Positions 21,046 through 32,234 of a stretch of DNA of 64,000 bases are shown here, piece after piece. Each line of letters begins with the position of its first letter. The first letter of the stretch is position 1. Made by a program: the position numbers and the translations under genes. The stretch comes from Eukaryota sp. TZLM1-RC (lineage: Eukaryota; Metamonada: BaSk clade), in the NCBI GenBank assembly GCA_040285825.1, contig JAUPSS010000005.1, positions 744,001-808,000 on the forward strand, written 5' to 3'. The notes under the pieces were generated by a model. That model ran no database searches. It was not told where the DNA came from and worked only from the letters and a program-made list of their open reading frames with translations.

Positions 21046-22068
21046 CTAACCTACCACCAACCTCTGAACACCTCCCTTACCTCTTTTTCTTTCCTCTCTT
21101 TTCTCCCTCAATCTTCTTAACCGTTCTCTCTCCTTGAGCTCCAACTCTGGTGGCATTGACCTTAACTTCCGTTCTTGTTCTTTCTCCTTTTCTTCCTTCA
21201 ATTTCTTCTCTAGCTCTTCTCTCTTCTTCTTTGCTTCCTGCACCTCCTCTCTCCTTGCTTGTCTCCTCTTATTCTCCATCAAACTTAGTACACTGGAAGT
21301 GGGTTTGGAAGAAGCAATGCGATCTCCAAGTATCATCATTGATTGATAAAGTCCACTTATATCATTGAAATTAGACTCATTAAGGGGCAGCTTGATCCCC
21401 ATTTGAGAAAGCGCCTTGACATCACCAAAAGACGCTAGGTGTGGGGCTTCAAAAGACGTGGTTTCAATAAATAAACAATATTGTAGCAACGAAAGACTAG
21501 AATCGGCAAGACCAAAAAATTCAACAAAAGTCAGGATATTTTGACCTAGTGCAGGAACATCACAAAAAACCACAAATTGATCATTAATAGTAGAATCCTT
21601 GATTTGGGAAGTTGCGATTGAGCAGAATAAAGGAAACATTTCTCTAAAACGCTTCTCAAAGGATTTTCTAATGACAGCAAAGGCGACAGAGGGGCTAACG
21701 TTAGTCTCTAATGCAAACTGGACTGTTGCAGAATCCTTAGTGGGGAAGAGGACCCCGGTGAGTGAAGACAACACACAGTGACGTGGCGAGAGTTTGAGTT
21801 CAGTGCACATGACTGGTACTTGTTTTCTGCCACTGGCATAATGGTAAAAATATTGGGGCGAGTCTTGAAAAATGAGGGCTTCATTCGAGACTCCAACAGA
21901 TGCGTATTCTCGCTTAGCAAACGGATCAATAGCGAGGGCATACTGTTTGGCCTTGGATCGATTGGTTTTGCGGCCAAGGAAGAAGAATAGAGCATAGACA
22001 GCAAGAGCAGATGCTCCAATGATGAGAGATTGAGTTTGAGAGACCGATTGGAGAGTGGTTATTATCAT
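21046..22068 (-). CDS. CCDC47: CCDC47-like ER membrane protein (DUF1682)
   Basis: 340 residues. One N-terminal membrane anchor (about 14-31, SLIIGASALAVYALFFFLG), then a soluble domain (about 50-250) with the family's YFYHYASGRKQVPVMCTELKLSPRH pattern, and a strongly charged C-terminal coiled coil (about 255-335, ENKRRQARREEVQEAKKKREELEKK). In animals CCDC47 is a subunit of the PAT chaperone/multipass translocon at the ER and binds ribosomes through this basic helix. The protein is shorter than the human one (about 480 residues) because it lacks the signal peptide and acidic luminal domain. A 59-bp retrotransposon tail sits just 5' of the start codon. Confidence 0.75.
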   Translation of the reverse strand: MIITTLQSVSQTQSLIIGASALAVYALFFFLGRKTNRSKAKQYALAIDPFAKREYASVGVSNEALIFQDSPQYFYHYASGRKQVPVMCTELKLSPRHCVLSSLTGVLFPTKDSATVQFALETNVSPSVAFAVIRKSFEKRFREMFPLFCSIATSQIKDSTINDQFVVFCDVPALGQNILTFVEFFGLADSSLSLLQYCLFIETTSFEAPHLASFGDVKALSQMGIKLPLNESNFNDISGLYQSMMILGDRIASSKPTSSVLSLMENKRRQARREEVQEAKKKREELEKKLKEEKEKEQERKLRSMPPELELKERERLRRLREKREERKRGKGGVQRLVVG

Positions 22069-22076
22069 TGAATTGG

Positions 22077-22159
22077 AAAAGTAGGGGTTATGATTAGTTA
22101 TGATTTAATTTAATCAAGTGTGCAAATTCAATAAATTAATCTTAATTAAAAGTAGGGGT
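22077..22159 (+). mobile_element. Minimal family A insertion (59 bp) with 12-bp target duplication
   Basis: The sequence 22089-22147 is only the family A 3' tail (tagttatgatttaatttaat ... ttcaataaattaat), flanked by AAAAGTAGGGGT at 22077-22088 and 22148-22159. It is an extreme 5' truncation, 9 bp upstream of the CCDC47 ATG (CCDC47 is on the other strand). Confidence 0.85.
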
Positions 22160-22614
22160 GAATCTCAAAAATTATAAAAAATTATATAAACTATACCTAG
22201 AAAATGTAAATGAATTGTTGAAACAAGAGAAAACAATGGCTATATACATAAATAAATAAAGTTAATAAATAAATGGCACAAGCATCGAATCTTTAATATT
22301 TGATATATTTTCTAGAGCAAATATAATTCTTTGACACCTAACAAACTTGCACAAAAAAGAACTGCATTGCGGTAGCTGACGGGAGTATTAATCAAATACT
22401 AAAATAAAAAATAAGATAATTTTTGGTTTTTAGCAGGCAGAAGCAATAATTATGGTGAATCTGCAAATTCACACCTTAATGATGCTCCAAAATTCTAAAG
22501 CCGATGTGTGCTTTATTTAAATCAACTAATAGAACTAGTTAAACATTGGTTCAGTGAGCATTGCAACTGTTCTGTTAATTAATACTTTTATGAATTAATA
22601 CATGTAAAAAATTT

Positions 22615-22686
22615 CTCGGTTACGGGGAATCGAACCCCGGCCTCCCGCGTGACAGGCGGGGATACTCACCACTATACTATAACCGA
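22615..22686 (-). tRNA. tRNA-Asp (GTC)
   Basis: 72 nt. Acceptor TCGGTTA pairs with TAACCGA, discriminator G. D arm, anticodon loop with GTC (complement at 22651-22653) and T arm GGTTCGATTCCCC all fold in cloverleaf form. Very close to the eukaryotic tRNA-Asp consensus. No intron. Confidence 0.96.
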
Positions 22687-23583
22687 CTTCTGATGGAAAG
22701 GTGTGTAAACTAAATCTTTAAAAATGCTAGCTGAATTTACGAAGAATAGTTTGATTAAAATTTTGTTGGTGTTTTTGCTGTCTGATACTAGACAGCAACA
22801 CAAATAGAATAGGGTTTTACTGCAAAAGTTCCAAAAATGCCAATTTTCAGTAATTTAACAGTAATTGTGATAATCGATCAGATACAAAATGATGATGGAT
22901 GATTGACGATCAATTATTGAGTCGATTATTCCAAACCCTGCTCTTGCTCTTCAATTCATTATAGCAGTCAGAGCAGAAGACAGATAACACTGACTGTAGA
23001 AGGATGAAGTTAACCGGTAAAAAGCACTCCAACAGAACTGAACAATCATAATCACTTTGAGCAAGGCATTCTTATCTGAAGTTTTTCACAATTGTGGGTC
23101 GCCTAGCTAGAGCACTATACTATATTCTAATACTGTATACTATATTCTAGGTTTTACGGTCAAGGTGGTATGAATGTCTTTACTACAAAAAATGATAGTT
23201 CGATTTAGGTATTGTATAATTTGTGTGGAATCGACTCTCAACTGAGAGTCTTCTTCTGAATTTCTTCTATTCTGATCATTCCCAATCATCCTTTACAATG
23301 TCTTTTGAATGACTGCAGTTAAAAAATAGTGAGTTATCAAAGTAGTCACTAGCAGTGATCTCACATTGATGATTCACAGCTGTTTTAAACAAAGGAGTCT
23401 TATTGTTGCAATTTGCTTGAAGATACCATCTTACAATAATCATCACTGACTTATATTTGTGCAAGCTTCAATTTGTATAATAATTTTGTTGAGGAAAAGG
23501 TGTATAAAAGGAAACTCCTGCTAAATAAAGCAAAAATGTTTACATTAAATCGACAAACTATAAACGAATAAATCAAAAAAATC
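22687..23583. other. Intergenic region, nothing recognised
   Basis: About 900 bases between tRNA-Asp and the end of the SAM synthetase gene. Short open frames here lack recognisable motifs. Confidence 0.4.
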
Positions 23584-24766
23584 CTAAAAATCAAGTTGTG
23601 CAGCTTGCTCCCAAGTGAGATTGGGTTTAGCAAAGTGACCATCCGTTGCAGTTCCCCTATAAATAGGTTCTGTGAGGCGAAGCTTTTGGATAATAGACCC
23701 AAGTCTACAATCAAAGTTTTTGTTAATAATGGACAGAATTTCTTCATCTGAACGCTTTCCAGTACCATAAGTGTCAATGTAAATAGAAAGGGGCTTGGAG
23801 ACACCAATAGCATAAGATAATTGCACTAAAATTCTCTTACAGAGACCAGCAGCTACCACACTTTTTGCTATCCAGCGGGCCATGTAACAAGCGGATCTAT
23901 CAACCTTGGTGTAATCCTTTCCAGAAAAGGCACCACCACCATGAGCACCCCATCCACCATAGGTATCAACAATGATCTTACGACCAGTGAGTCCGGCATC
24001 AGCTTGAGGTCCTCCAGTTACGAATTCTCCTGAGGGGTTAATGTGATAGATTGTTCTGTCGTCAAGCATTTCAATAGGGATAATGGGTTTGACAATATGT
24101 TCAATCATAGCCTTAAAGATTTCTTCATTGGAAATGCCTCGGTCATGTTGAGTAGAGATGACGACAGTGTGGACACGTTTTGGAACACAGCCACCATCAA
24201 CTATATCGTATTCAACAGTGACTTGAGTCTTTCCATCAGGACGAAGCCATGGGAGAGTACCTTGCTTACGAACATCAGCCAGACGTCTGGAAAGACGAGT
24301 GGAGAGGAGATGCGAAAGAGGCATAAACTCAGCAGTTTCGTCAGTAGCATAGCCAAACATGATACCTTGGTCTCCAGCTCCAAGCTCTTCCTGTTCGCGA
24401 CCAACATGTACACCACGTGCTATTTCAGGGGATTGAACAGTGATATGCTGTGTGATGTTACAAGTCTTATAGTCTATACCCTTATCCACGGAATCATAAC
24501 CAATTTCCTTAATTGTGTTTCGAACAACTTGTTCAAAGTCAACAGTGGCTGTGGTAGTTATCTCTCCAAGCAGAAAGATGTTATTACCTTTGGCGGCAGT
24601 TTCGCAAGCAACCTTGGCGAGGGGATCTTGTTTCAAACATGCATCAAGAATAGCATCAGATACTTGATCACAAAGCTTGTCGGGGTGACCTTCAGTGACG
24701 GACTCCAAGTCAGAAAAGCAAGAGAGGCATACCAGATGTAAAAAGCATGGAGGTGGCAACAGTCAT
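23584..24766 (-). CDS. MAT: S-adenosylmethionine synthetase (methionine adenosyltransferase)
   Basis: Makes S-adenosylmethionine from methionine and ATP. Signature segments: [35 protein letters not shown] (the GAGDQG hexapeptide), [42 protein letters not shown] (P-loop-like nonapeptide) and the conserved C-terminus. The N-terminus [11 protein letters not shown] starts at 24766 in one frame, and ESVTEGHP follows in another; a short intron of about 28-30 nt (about 24703-24732, starting GTATGC) must separate them. No GT-AG pair restores the frame exactly: the needed acceptor would read GG instead of AG. All catalytic motifs are otherwise intact, and length (about 390) is normal. Confidence 0.93.
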
Positions 24767-24839
24767 GTTTTTGGAAAAGGGAGGAATACCTCATTTCCAT
24801 TTTGTCGTTTTCACAGTTTTTTAATTGTTTCCTAGTTGT

Positions 24840-25110
24840 GTCGAATCCGGAAGACAGTTGAAACAGCAGCAACAGACTAAAAGCTCTTCAGTTAACAACA
24901 TCTTTTCACGATTCTTCCTTAAATAAAATTCTGAAGTGGTTGAAGTGGTTTCCTTTGATAGGTTCTTTGAATTTCATATGTTTTCTTTGTAACCAGGCTC
25001 CAATTCCGATAGCTACTGGGCTGGAATCAGCTTCATGATCAATTTCAGCCCACCATCTTAGTTTCCTGAATATTTTCTTGTGATATATCTCACCAAATAC
25101 ACCGTGAGTA
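24840..25110 (-). pseudogene. Fanzor remnant F11, C-terminal part
   Basis: Reads FRKLRWWAEIDHEADSSPVAIG then AWLQRKHMKFKEPIKG (the GDW region, Asp lost), and after shifts ELLVCCCCFNCLPDS with the first zinc-finger cysteines. FRKLRWWAEI is shared with the copy at 45.4 kb. The finger's second half and RuvC-III are gone; the SAM synthetase ATG follows at 24766, so the remnant is part of that gene's upstream flank, same strand. Confidence 0.6.
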
Positions 25111-25700
25111 ATTGCTTAATAAACCTAGTTTTTTTTGTCAATCCTGCACCTTTTGCAGACTTTGTTGTTTGACTATTATTATCAAAATTCAACCAGTAAG
25201 CAATTTCTTGGACACTTTTTATTTACTTGAGTCACATTACTTCTGAGTAAACTAATAGTTCTTTCCATACACTGATTAAATCTATGGGTATGTTGACCCC
25301 TCTTTTGTTGCTCAACTTCTGGTTATGGATGGATCAATTACCCTGTTGAAATGTTATTATTTATTATGATTACTATTACTAATTGATTACTATCTATTAA
25401 TAATTTTTTTATCTTTAAATTTTTTTTGCTATTAATTTTATTTCTAATATCTTTAGGTTGAAACATTGTTGATAAGTTTAATTCCTCAACCTCAATTGGT
25501 GATGTAAATTAAGTGAGTTTGTGATTAAATTTTTAATAGTATGGATATTTGGAAATTTTCATTTAGAATAATTAAATAAAAGAAATGTTACCGTTATTAA
25601 ATTTTTACATTTTGAAATCACTTTCAATTCATTTTGAAGGACTTGATTATGAGTTTCTAAACTAAATTCTTGCAATTTTGGTAAATATTCTAGATATTCA
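25111..25700. other. AT-rich intergenic region
   Basis: No gene recognised. It may contain unreadable 5' parts of the adjacent Fanzor remnant. Confidence 0.4.
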
Positions 25701-27895
25701 ATATATTATAAAAAAAAATTCAAAAATGGATGTTCGTCCTATTGCAGTCTCTGAGAGCTTACATAATATTTTTTCTGCGTGTTGCTTAAGCAGGTTCAAT
25801 GAAAAAGCTAAAAAGATTTTATTACCCTTTCAATATGGTATAAATACTACAGATGGAGTCTCTTCAGCGATTTTTGCTACTGATGTCTTATTTCGTCAAA
25901 ATGAATCCAATGTTTGCATGTCATTGGATTTTAGTAATGCTTTCAATTCGCTAAGTCGTCGCAGTATCCATGGTGCTCTATTGCAATATATGCCAGAATT
26001 AATACCATATTTTCAATCAACATATTGCACATATTCTAATTTACATTTTGGTAACAACATTTTGATTTCATCAAGTGGCGTAAAGCAAGGAGATCCGTTA
26101 GGACCTCTTTTGTTTTGTTTGGCCATTCATCCTATTCTACTGCAAATTCAAGAGATGTTTCCTTCACTAAAAATGATTGCATATATGGATGATGTTGTGC
26201 TTATTGGTGAATTAACTATTGTGAAAAAAGCAACTGTATGTTTTAAAGAATTATTTACCAAAATTGGTCTCCGACTTAATTTACTTAAATGTGTTTTGTT
26301 ATCGAATTCTCCAGTTTCCACAATAATTGATGATATTGAAATTCAAGCCAAATTATATTCAATTGATGCTATTCGTCATTTGGGTTCGTTTTTAGGAAAT
26401 AATGATGAAATTACCAAAAAATTGTTTGAAAAGTTGAACTCAATTTCTGACAAAATTGACCGAATGATGAATTTAGATATAAAAAAACACATCAAATTTA
26501 CCATTATAAGACTGTGTTTTAGTTCCAATTTTAATCATATATTTCGATCTACAAATCCTCTCGTCACCAGACCTTTGGCTCAAAAGTTTAATGAGTTACG
26601 TGCAAAAGTTCTGTCTCAATTACTGGGATGTAAAATGTTTCAAATTCCAGATCATGCTTACCTTAGTCCACAATATGGTGGTTTAGGGTGGACGAAGGCT
26701 TCTATTCTTACCTCGTGTGCTTTTGTTGGTGGATGCAGAAATGCAATCTTTGAGTTCTCCGAAAGATTTGCAGATTGGGAAGATTTATTGATGACAACGC
26801 AAAGTTCCACTGTTTTTGCATTAAATGAAGAAATTTCAAGAATTGATGTAGAAAAATGGGGTCGATGTTTTCCCCAATCATTCAATGGCAATATTCCAGA
26901 AAAAAATGTTTTAAATTTGAAGTACACTCTTCGAACATTACAGAAAAGATTGACTGGAATGTATGAAAAAGATCTTTATAATAATATTTGCAGCTCGGCT
27001 GTTTTAAATCAAGATCTTCACTCATTGTTATTGGAAAAGGGTGTTTGTGAAAACAAGGTGTCAGATTCTTCACTTTTTGTAACCATTGTACCACGAAGAT
27101 TTGGATTGTGTGCTACTAATGAAGCATTTGTAACAAAAATGAGATTATATTTGAACATCCCCATTAACCAATTATTATCAAAAGAAAAATGTATTTGTTC
27201 GAATTCACCTCAACTCACTTTGCGCCATGCTCTAAATTGCTCTAAATTGATAACTTATCGTTCTTCATTACATGATGCTGTTAGAGACACTGTTTTCAAT
27301 ATGGCACAAACTGCAAGGATATCGTGTATCAAAGAGCCCCTGCTGAAAGAAACACTTTCTCTGAATAATTTTGGTTCTGATGATAGAGGTGATGTATACT
27401 GTGATTGGATTGATAATTCTGAAGCTATTGTTGACTTTGTCTCATGTAATGTTGCAAACGATACTTTGGTTCACAGAAGAAAACTTAATCCTGTGGCTGC
27501 TCTGGATTTTAAAGCAAAAGAAAAACATAGAAAATATGATAAAGAAATTGAAGATGCAAATATCGATAGAAATACACAGCTGGTTTTTATTGCTTTTCCA
27601 TTTTCGATAAATGGAAGATTATCAGTTGAAGCAGAAACTTTTTTGGATGACTTCCAAAAAAATGGTGAAAGAAAAAACAATGCAAAGATTTGATATTTTT
27701 TTATGGCGTTCACGGATTCAATTTGCCATTATTAATAGATTACCGCGGTTTTTCAATCGAATTAGAGAAGCTTTAGCTAGACAGCAAGCAAATCAAGATT
27801 TTGTAGAGGAAATCTTGGTTTAATGATAGTCGTCCCATTAGTTATGATTTAATTTAATCAAGTGTGCAAATTCAATAAATTAATTATATATTATA
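25701..27895 (+). mobile_element. Family A RLE non-LTR retrotransposon A2 (5'-truncated)
   Basis: The best-preserved family A reading frame: 671 codons (25678-27693) from MDVRPIAVSESLHNIF through RT (SSGVKQGDPLGP, YMDDVVLIG), zinc knuckle CICSNSPQLTLRHALNC and endonuclease (RGDVYCDWID, VDFVSCNVAND, KEKHRKYDKE). One extra A near 27660 throws the last 50 codons into another frame (27611-27823), which ends RQQANQDFVEEILV. The N-terminal domain and first RT segments are missing. Probable target duplication ATATATTATA at 25701-25710 and 27886-27895; this is AT-only, so it is weaker evidence than for other copies. 3' tail ends TTCAATAAATTAAT. Confidence 0.88.
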
Positions 27896-27999
27896 TAATA
27901 AATATAATAATATTATATAATTATATATAATGATTCACATCTTTTATTGAAGTTTCTCGAAAACATGGTGCAAGAATTACCTATTGATGTGTGGAATAA

Positions 28000-28926
28000 G
28001 TGTTTTCCTTCAAGTTTGCCTTCTGTACCTTCGAGATCTGTGTCTTATCTTCATATTGCTATTGTGAAATTATAAAAGTCTGTTTAAAATGGTTTTGAAG
28101 ACCTGGATTTTTCTAAACGACTTAGTGTGACCAAAATTAATAATCCCGTCTTTGCTGTTTTTTGTCAGACATTCAAAATTGCACTAGTTTAATTTCTCAG
28201 CAACCAAGACCATTGATATTCACTTAACAAATGAAGCTTAGAAACAAAACATGCGGTTGATATTAGGGTTGTATCCAAGTGGACTTTTGGATAATTCTGC
28301 TTGTATTTGTAACCAAAAACCGTCTGCCCATTTCCGTCGTATTGTGAGTTGTAAGAAGTTTCTTCAATATCGGTCAGTTCTTCATAATGCTGTTCCTGAT
28401 GTGACCTTCGAAATGTTTAAGTTTTACAATTTTAGTTGCAAAGTAGAACCCTTGTTGATGCATTATAGCGATAATAATTTGTTTGATTCTCGTTGTGGTG
28501 ATTTCATTGCTCCTTTTGTGGATTCCTCTCAGGTTGTTGTTGATTTTACTACTGTTGATCCCTTTGCTTCAAGTTACCGTGATGATGTCTTAGTTCTAAT
28601 GGCCACTTGGACAAGGATGAACTTCGTAAACGAGACAAATTTGATGAGTTATTGAATGATTGAATAACCCTCACTCGAAGGTTTCTTTTGTTCCTTTTGC
28701 CTTCTCGAATTTTGGTAACATTGGTCAGTCTGGTTCAAATTCTCTCAATGATTTTGGTATTCTTTGTCGTTAAAATGGTAAGAATTTTGCTGGGTATTTA
28801 TGGAAGAATCGTGTCATCTTAGCTTTGTATAGAAGTGTTCCCAATTATTTAAATTTAATGATGTCCAAGTTTTACAAGGATTCTTCAAAAGTTGATGTGA
28901 AGAATTTTGTTTCTTATGTGTTTTAG
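28000..28926 (+). pseudogene. RLE retrotransposon remnant, C-terminal part
   Basis: Decayed C-terminal half of an RLE element of a third type: LPIDVWNKCFPSSLPSVPSRS, zinc-knuckle region CICNQKPSAHFRRIVSCKKF, then SRCGDFIAPFVDSSQVVVDFTTVDPF (endonuclease), KRDKFDEL, VPFAFSNFGNIGQSGSNSLNDFG and LWKNRVILALYRSVP near the end. Interrupted by frameshifts and stops. Confidence 0.65.
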
Positions 28927-29792
28927 TTTGTTTTGTTTTGTTTTGTAATTACGTAGAAAATATAAAAATAAATGATCTATTATATAATATTACAATTTTA
29001 TATCAATTAATGTATTTTTAATTATTATTTATTCTCTAATTTTATTAATTTACGTTTAATGTAATTCTTAAACGATTTGTTTAATTTGTGAATTTTTATG
29101 GTTTTATATTTTTAAAATGTTGAATTGTAACATTAGAAATCTCTATTTCAATAATTGAATATGTATTTAATTGTTTAATGGGTTCGTGAAAAAGTTTTTT
29201 ATCTAAACAAAATCTTGAATTTCTATGTAATAAAATTCGAGAACATCACTTTGGCTAATTTTTGAATCAATTAAAACCTTTCTCGTTCGCACAAAATCAT
29301 CTTTATTATTATTTAATGATTCAAATTTTTATTGTTATTTATTAAATTTTCTACATTTTTGATTAATTCATTGACAATGTTTAATTGTGTTTCAGTGACA
29401 GTGAGGAGTCGATTTATTACAGCAATTAAAGCTTTTGATGTTATATTTTATTGATTCAAGATCAACAAAAAATTAATTTGACAGAATTCAAAAAACAAAA
29501 CTTTATCCAACAGATTCCAAGAATATCATATCTAGCATTGAAACAATGTCATCTTATTCAATCCAAAAACGACTTGAAATAATATAGGATCACTACTTAT
29601 GATTTTGAGAATATTTAAAAGTGTATTCATAACCTTGATATCAATTATTCTCAATATCAAGGAAAAACCCTTGATGTCGATGTTCCTGGTAAAACTGCTA
29701 TATAACTGGTATATTTTTCTGTACATTTGGCTAGTTGATTGCAATTGACTCATTCATCATTCATTTTATGTAAAGTCAAAATCAACGAAAAT
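28927..29792. other. AT-rich intergenic region
   Basis: Very AT-rich, about 870 bases. No gene recognised. Confidence 0.4.
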
Positions 29793-30495
29793 TTGAGCCG
29801 AGTAGTTTTTTTTTCTCGTAAATTTTTTTATTAAATTAGCTAAATACTACGACAATTCAGAAATTCCTCATCCAACTACTCCACTACTAGTAGTCAATAC
29901 TCCAAAAAGACATTGAACAACCAGCACACAACCAAAAAGTACATGATTGACATTACTAAGCGGCCGTCTGAGATGCTCCAAGAGCGTTTTGAAGGCGACA
30001 GCAAGCTTTTCATCACACATACGATAGTTAGAACCAGCAACAACATCCAATAAGAAGAGTGAGAATTTGATCTCAAGAACAACTAACCAATTCTTCAGTA
30101 AACAGATCACAAACTTTCTACTTCCATTACTAAGCGGCCGTCTAAGAAGCTCCAAGAGCGGTTTAAAGGCGACAGCAAGCTTTTCATGAGAAGAGAAATG
30201 CAAACATCTGTTGATGGTCAAGTCAAATTGAACAAGAAACAAAAAGCTTGTGAGAAGGGAACTAATTTGTCTCCAAATTGATGTTTCGAAGGATGATGTT
30301 ATCAGTGGAAGAACATTCAGTAGAGTCAACAAAGAAGGGGGAGACAACGCAGAGCAATATGGAATAATTGTTGAGAAAACGATAGGAGGGCCTGGACCGT
30401 GATAAGGGAGGTTTTCAACAATCATGATGGAGAGGAAGGAAGTTCGACGCGGAAGGCGGGGGGGGGGGAAGAAAAAAAAAATTGAGCCGAGTAGT
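29793..30495 (-). mobile_element. 675-bp unit flanked by 14-bp direct repeats (possible retrocopy)
   Basis: TTGAGCCGAGTAGT occurs at 29793-29806 and 30482-30495. The sequence between has an A-rich end (T-run on the plus strand right after the left repeat) and, at the other end, a C-run and T-run on its sense (minus) strand. Read on the minus strand it is a short gene with a 3' A-tail, as expected for an mRNA copied into the genome with a target-site duplication. Which machinery moved it is not shown; family B elements here also have A-rich 3' ends. Confidence 0.6.
29868..30425 (-). CDS. Hypothetical protein with an internal duplicated motif
   Basis: 185 codons from the ATG at 30425. Leucine-rich, mostly hydrophobic helices. 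It contains two copies of an EKLAVAFK-LLE-LRRPLSN motif about 59 residues apart, the kind of spacing seen in helical-repeat (HEAT/ARM-like) proteins. The two copies are also near-identical at DNA level (about 29952-30010 and 30128-30186). No family recognised. It lies wholly within the direct-repeat-bounded unit and may be a retrocopy of a fragment of a larger gene rather than an independent gene. Confidence 0.4.
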   Translation of the reverse strand: MIVENLPYHGPGPPIVFSTIIPYCSALSPPSLLTLLNVLPLITSSFETSIWRQISSLLTSFLFLVQFDLTINRCLHFSSHEKLAVAFKPLLELLRRPLSNGSRKFVICLLKNWLVVLEIKFSLFLLDVVAGSNYRMCDEKLAVAFKTLLEHLRRPLSNVNHVLFGCVLVVQCLFGVLTTSSGVVG

Positions 30496-30626
30496 GATAA
30501 AGTTAAAAGGATTAAGGACAATATTCGTAATGACACTCAGACCGTAGTAGATGGTGCAACTAAGAAATAATCTGGGCAATATCCTAGATTCACCGAGAAT
30601 CACTCTATATATTTTGGATTAATAAA

Positions 30627-30845
30627 ATGAAGGAAAATATTAGTGATTTAATTAACAAATATGACCTAAATGGTGTTGTTGAAGAACTTATAACAGTAAA
30701 CACACAATTAAATTCACCTAATTTTGTAAATACTGAAAAATATAAACAATTAAAACATATTTTGAAAGAAATATCGATTTATGATGTTAATTCTGAATTA
30801 AAATCAAACAATACAATAAAAAACTTATACAACGAATTGAAATAG
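30627..30845 (+). CDS. Small hypothetical protein (72 aa)
   Basis: An ATG-started frame with lysine/asparagine-rich, helical sequence (MKENISDLINKYDLNG...LYNELK). No family recognised. Could be a real short gene or an exon; AT-rich surroundings make chance frames of this length plausible. Confidence 0.3.
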   Translation: MKENISDLINKYDLNGVVEELITVNTQLNSPNFVNTEKYKQLKHILKEISIYDVNSELKSNNTIKNLYNELK

Positions 30846-30887
30846 TAAATACTTTGAAATCAAAAATACTTTTTATTTTTCATTAAA

Positions 30888-31016
30888 ATGGGAAAACATG
30901 AATCAATGATTGTTGATGTTTTGACAACATCTAGATGGGATAAATATGAAAAACAATTCTCAGGATATCAACATGAGAATGATGACATCAAATTATTCTT
31001 AAAGAAGTGGAGTTAG
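30888..31016 (+). CDS. Small hypothetical protein (42 aa)
   Basis: MGKHESMIVDVLTTSRWDKY... ending KKWS. Complex, non-repetitive composition, with no recognised family. It could be an exon or a remnant of a mobile gene. Confidence 0.25.
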   Translation: MGKHESMIVDVLTTSRWDKYEKQFSGYQHENDDIKLFLKKWS

Positions 31017-31029
31017 TGATGATCAAATT

Positions 31030-32160
31030 GTGATCAAGAAAGCAAGTCTTCCCAACCGAGAAAAACGTAATGACAAAATTGAATACAAAATTATATTATT
31101 ATTATATATTATTACCGAAAAAATGAGACTGAAAACCAATATTTCTATTGTTAATAGTTTGCAAACGCCATCCGAACTAAATCTTCCTCCTGTTCCCAAT
31201 GTTTCTGCTGATGATGTTAATTATGATTTAAATATTGATCAAACTCATTTACCAAAAACTGTTGCTCCTGATCCTACGGATAATGTCTTGAAACATAGTT
31301 GTCCTTTTTGCAAAAAGTTCCTCTCTAATTCTTCTAATGGTCGCCCTCTCTTGTTTTGTTTTGACTGTCAAACAAGTGATTCTCTTCGTACACCTGTTAA
31401 AATTCCTGTAGAGGTGAGTCCTGCGAGTTCTGTTCCTTTGTCAATGGAAATGCGTTCTTTTTCTTCGCAATTGAAATTAAACAAATGGAACATAACAAGA
31501 TTTTGGAAATTCTTTGCCAAAAAGAATAAGAAGAAAATTAATTACAAACCAAAACAGGGAAAAGCTAATTCATCTTTTCAAGCAAGAAAATTGTTTTTGA
31601 GAGGTAGATATGGAAGCGGATTAAAAAATATTTTTTCGGGAAAACTGGCTGATACCAATCTCGAAACTGTTGAAAAATTGAAATCCCTCCATCCAACTGA
31701 ACATTTTTGCCCCAGTAAGCCTTCTATTTGTCAATATTGGCTCGAAAATGCATTTCAGGCTCAAGAAGTATTGAATGCCGTTGCTAAATTACCAAAAGGA
31801 AAAGCTGCTGGTCCTTCAGGCATTTCCTTTGATTTGTTAAAAACTGCCTGTAAAAATGCTCCTGAAATTGTTGAGGATCTTGCTTCCTATTTTCAAAATT
31901 TAATGTGTTTAAATTATGTTCCTCCGCCTGAATTGACTGCTGCCCGTTTAGTTGCTTTAGTTAAACCTGGTAAAGGTGACAAACCTGATGGAGTTAGACC
32001 AATTGCTATTGGAGAGTCATTAACCAGATTGCTTTCTTCGCTTATTTTTAACAGAATTTCTACTAAAGCAGGGACTATTTGAAGCCTTTCCAATTTAATA
32101 TAAAAACTGTTGAAGGTGCTTCTGTTGCTTCAATGACTTCAGATGTTTTTTTCAAAATCA
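31030..32160 (+). pseudogene. RLE retrotransposon, N-terminal domain and first RT segments
   Basis: The only copy here with the N-terminal part. ATG probably at 31123. A zinc finger CPFCKKFL...LLFCFDCQ (about 31300-31370), a lysine-rich segment (KKNKKKINYKPKQGK), then the segment before RT, KLPKGKAAGPSGISFDLLK, and RT motif GVRPIAIGESLTRLLSSLIFNRI. A frameshift at about 32080 leads into NIKTVEGASVASMTSDVFF, and homology ends near 32160. It complements the 5'-truncated family B copies at 42.2 and 52.9 kb. Confidence 0.75.
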
Positions 32161-32234
32161 TTTTGAAATAAAACTATGTGAATTAAACCATAGTAAAACC
32201 CAATTGGAAAAAAGTTATAAAAATCAAATTGAAC

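Noticed and set aside
24043-24741. 232-codon plus-strand frame opposite SAM synthetase
   Set aside because: Antisense shadow of a highly conserved enzyme gene.
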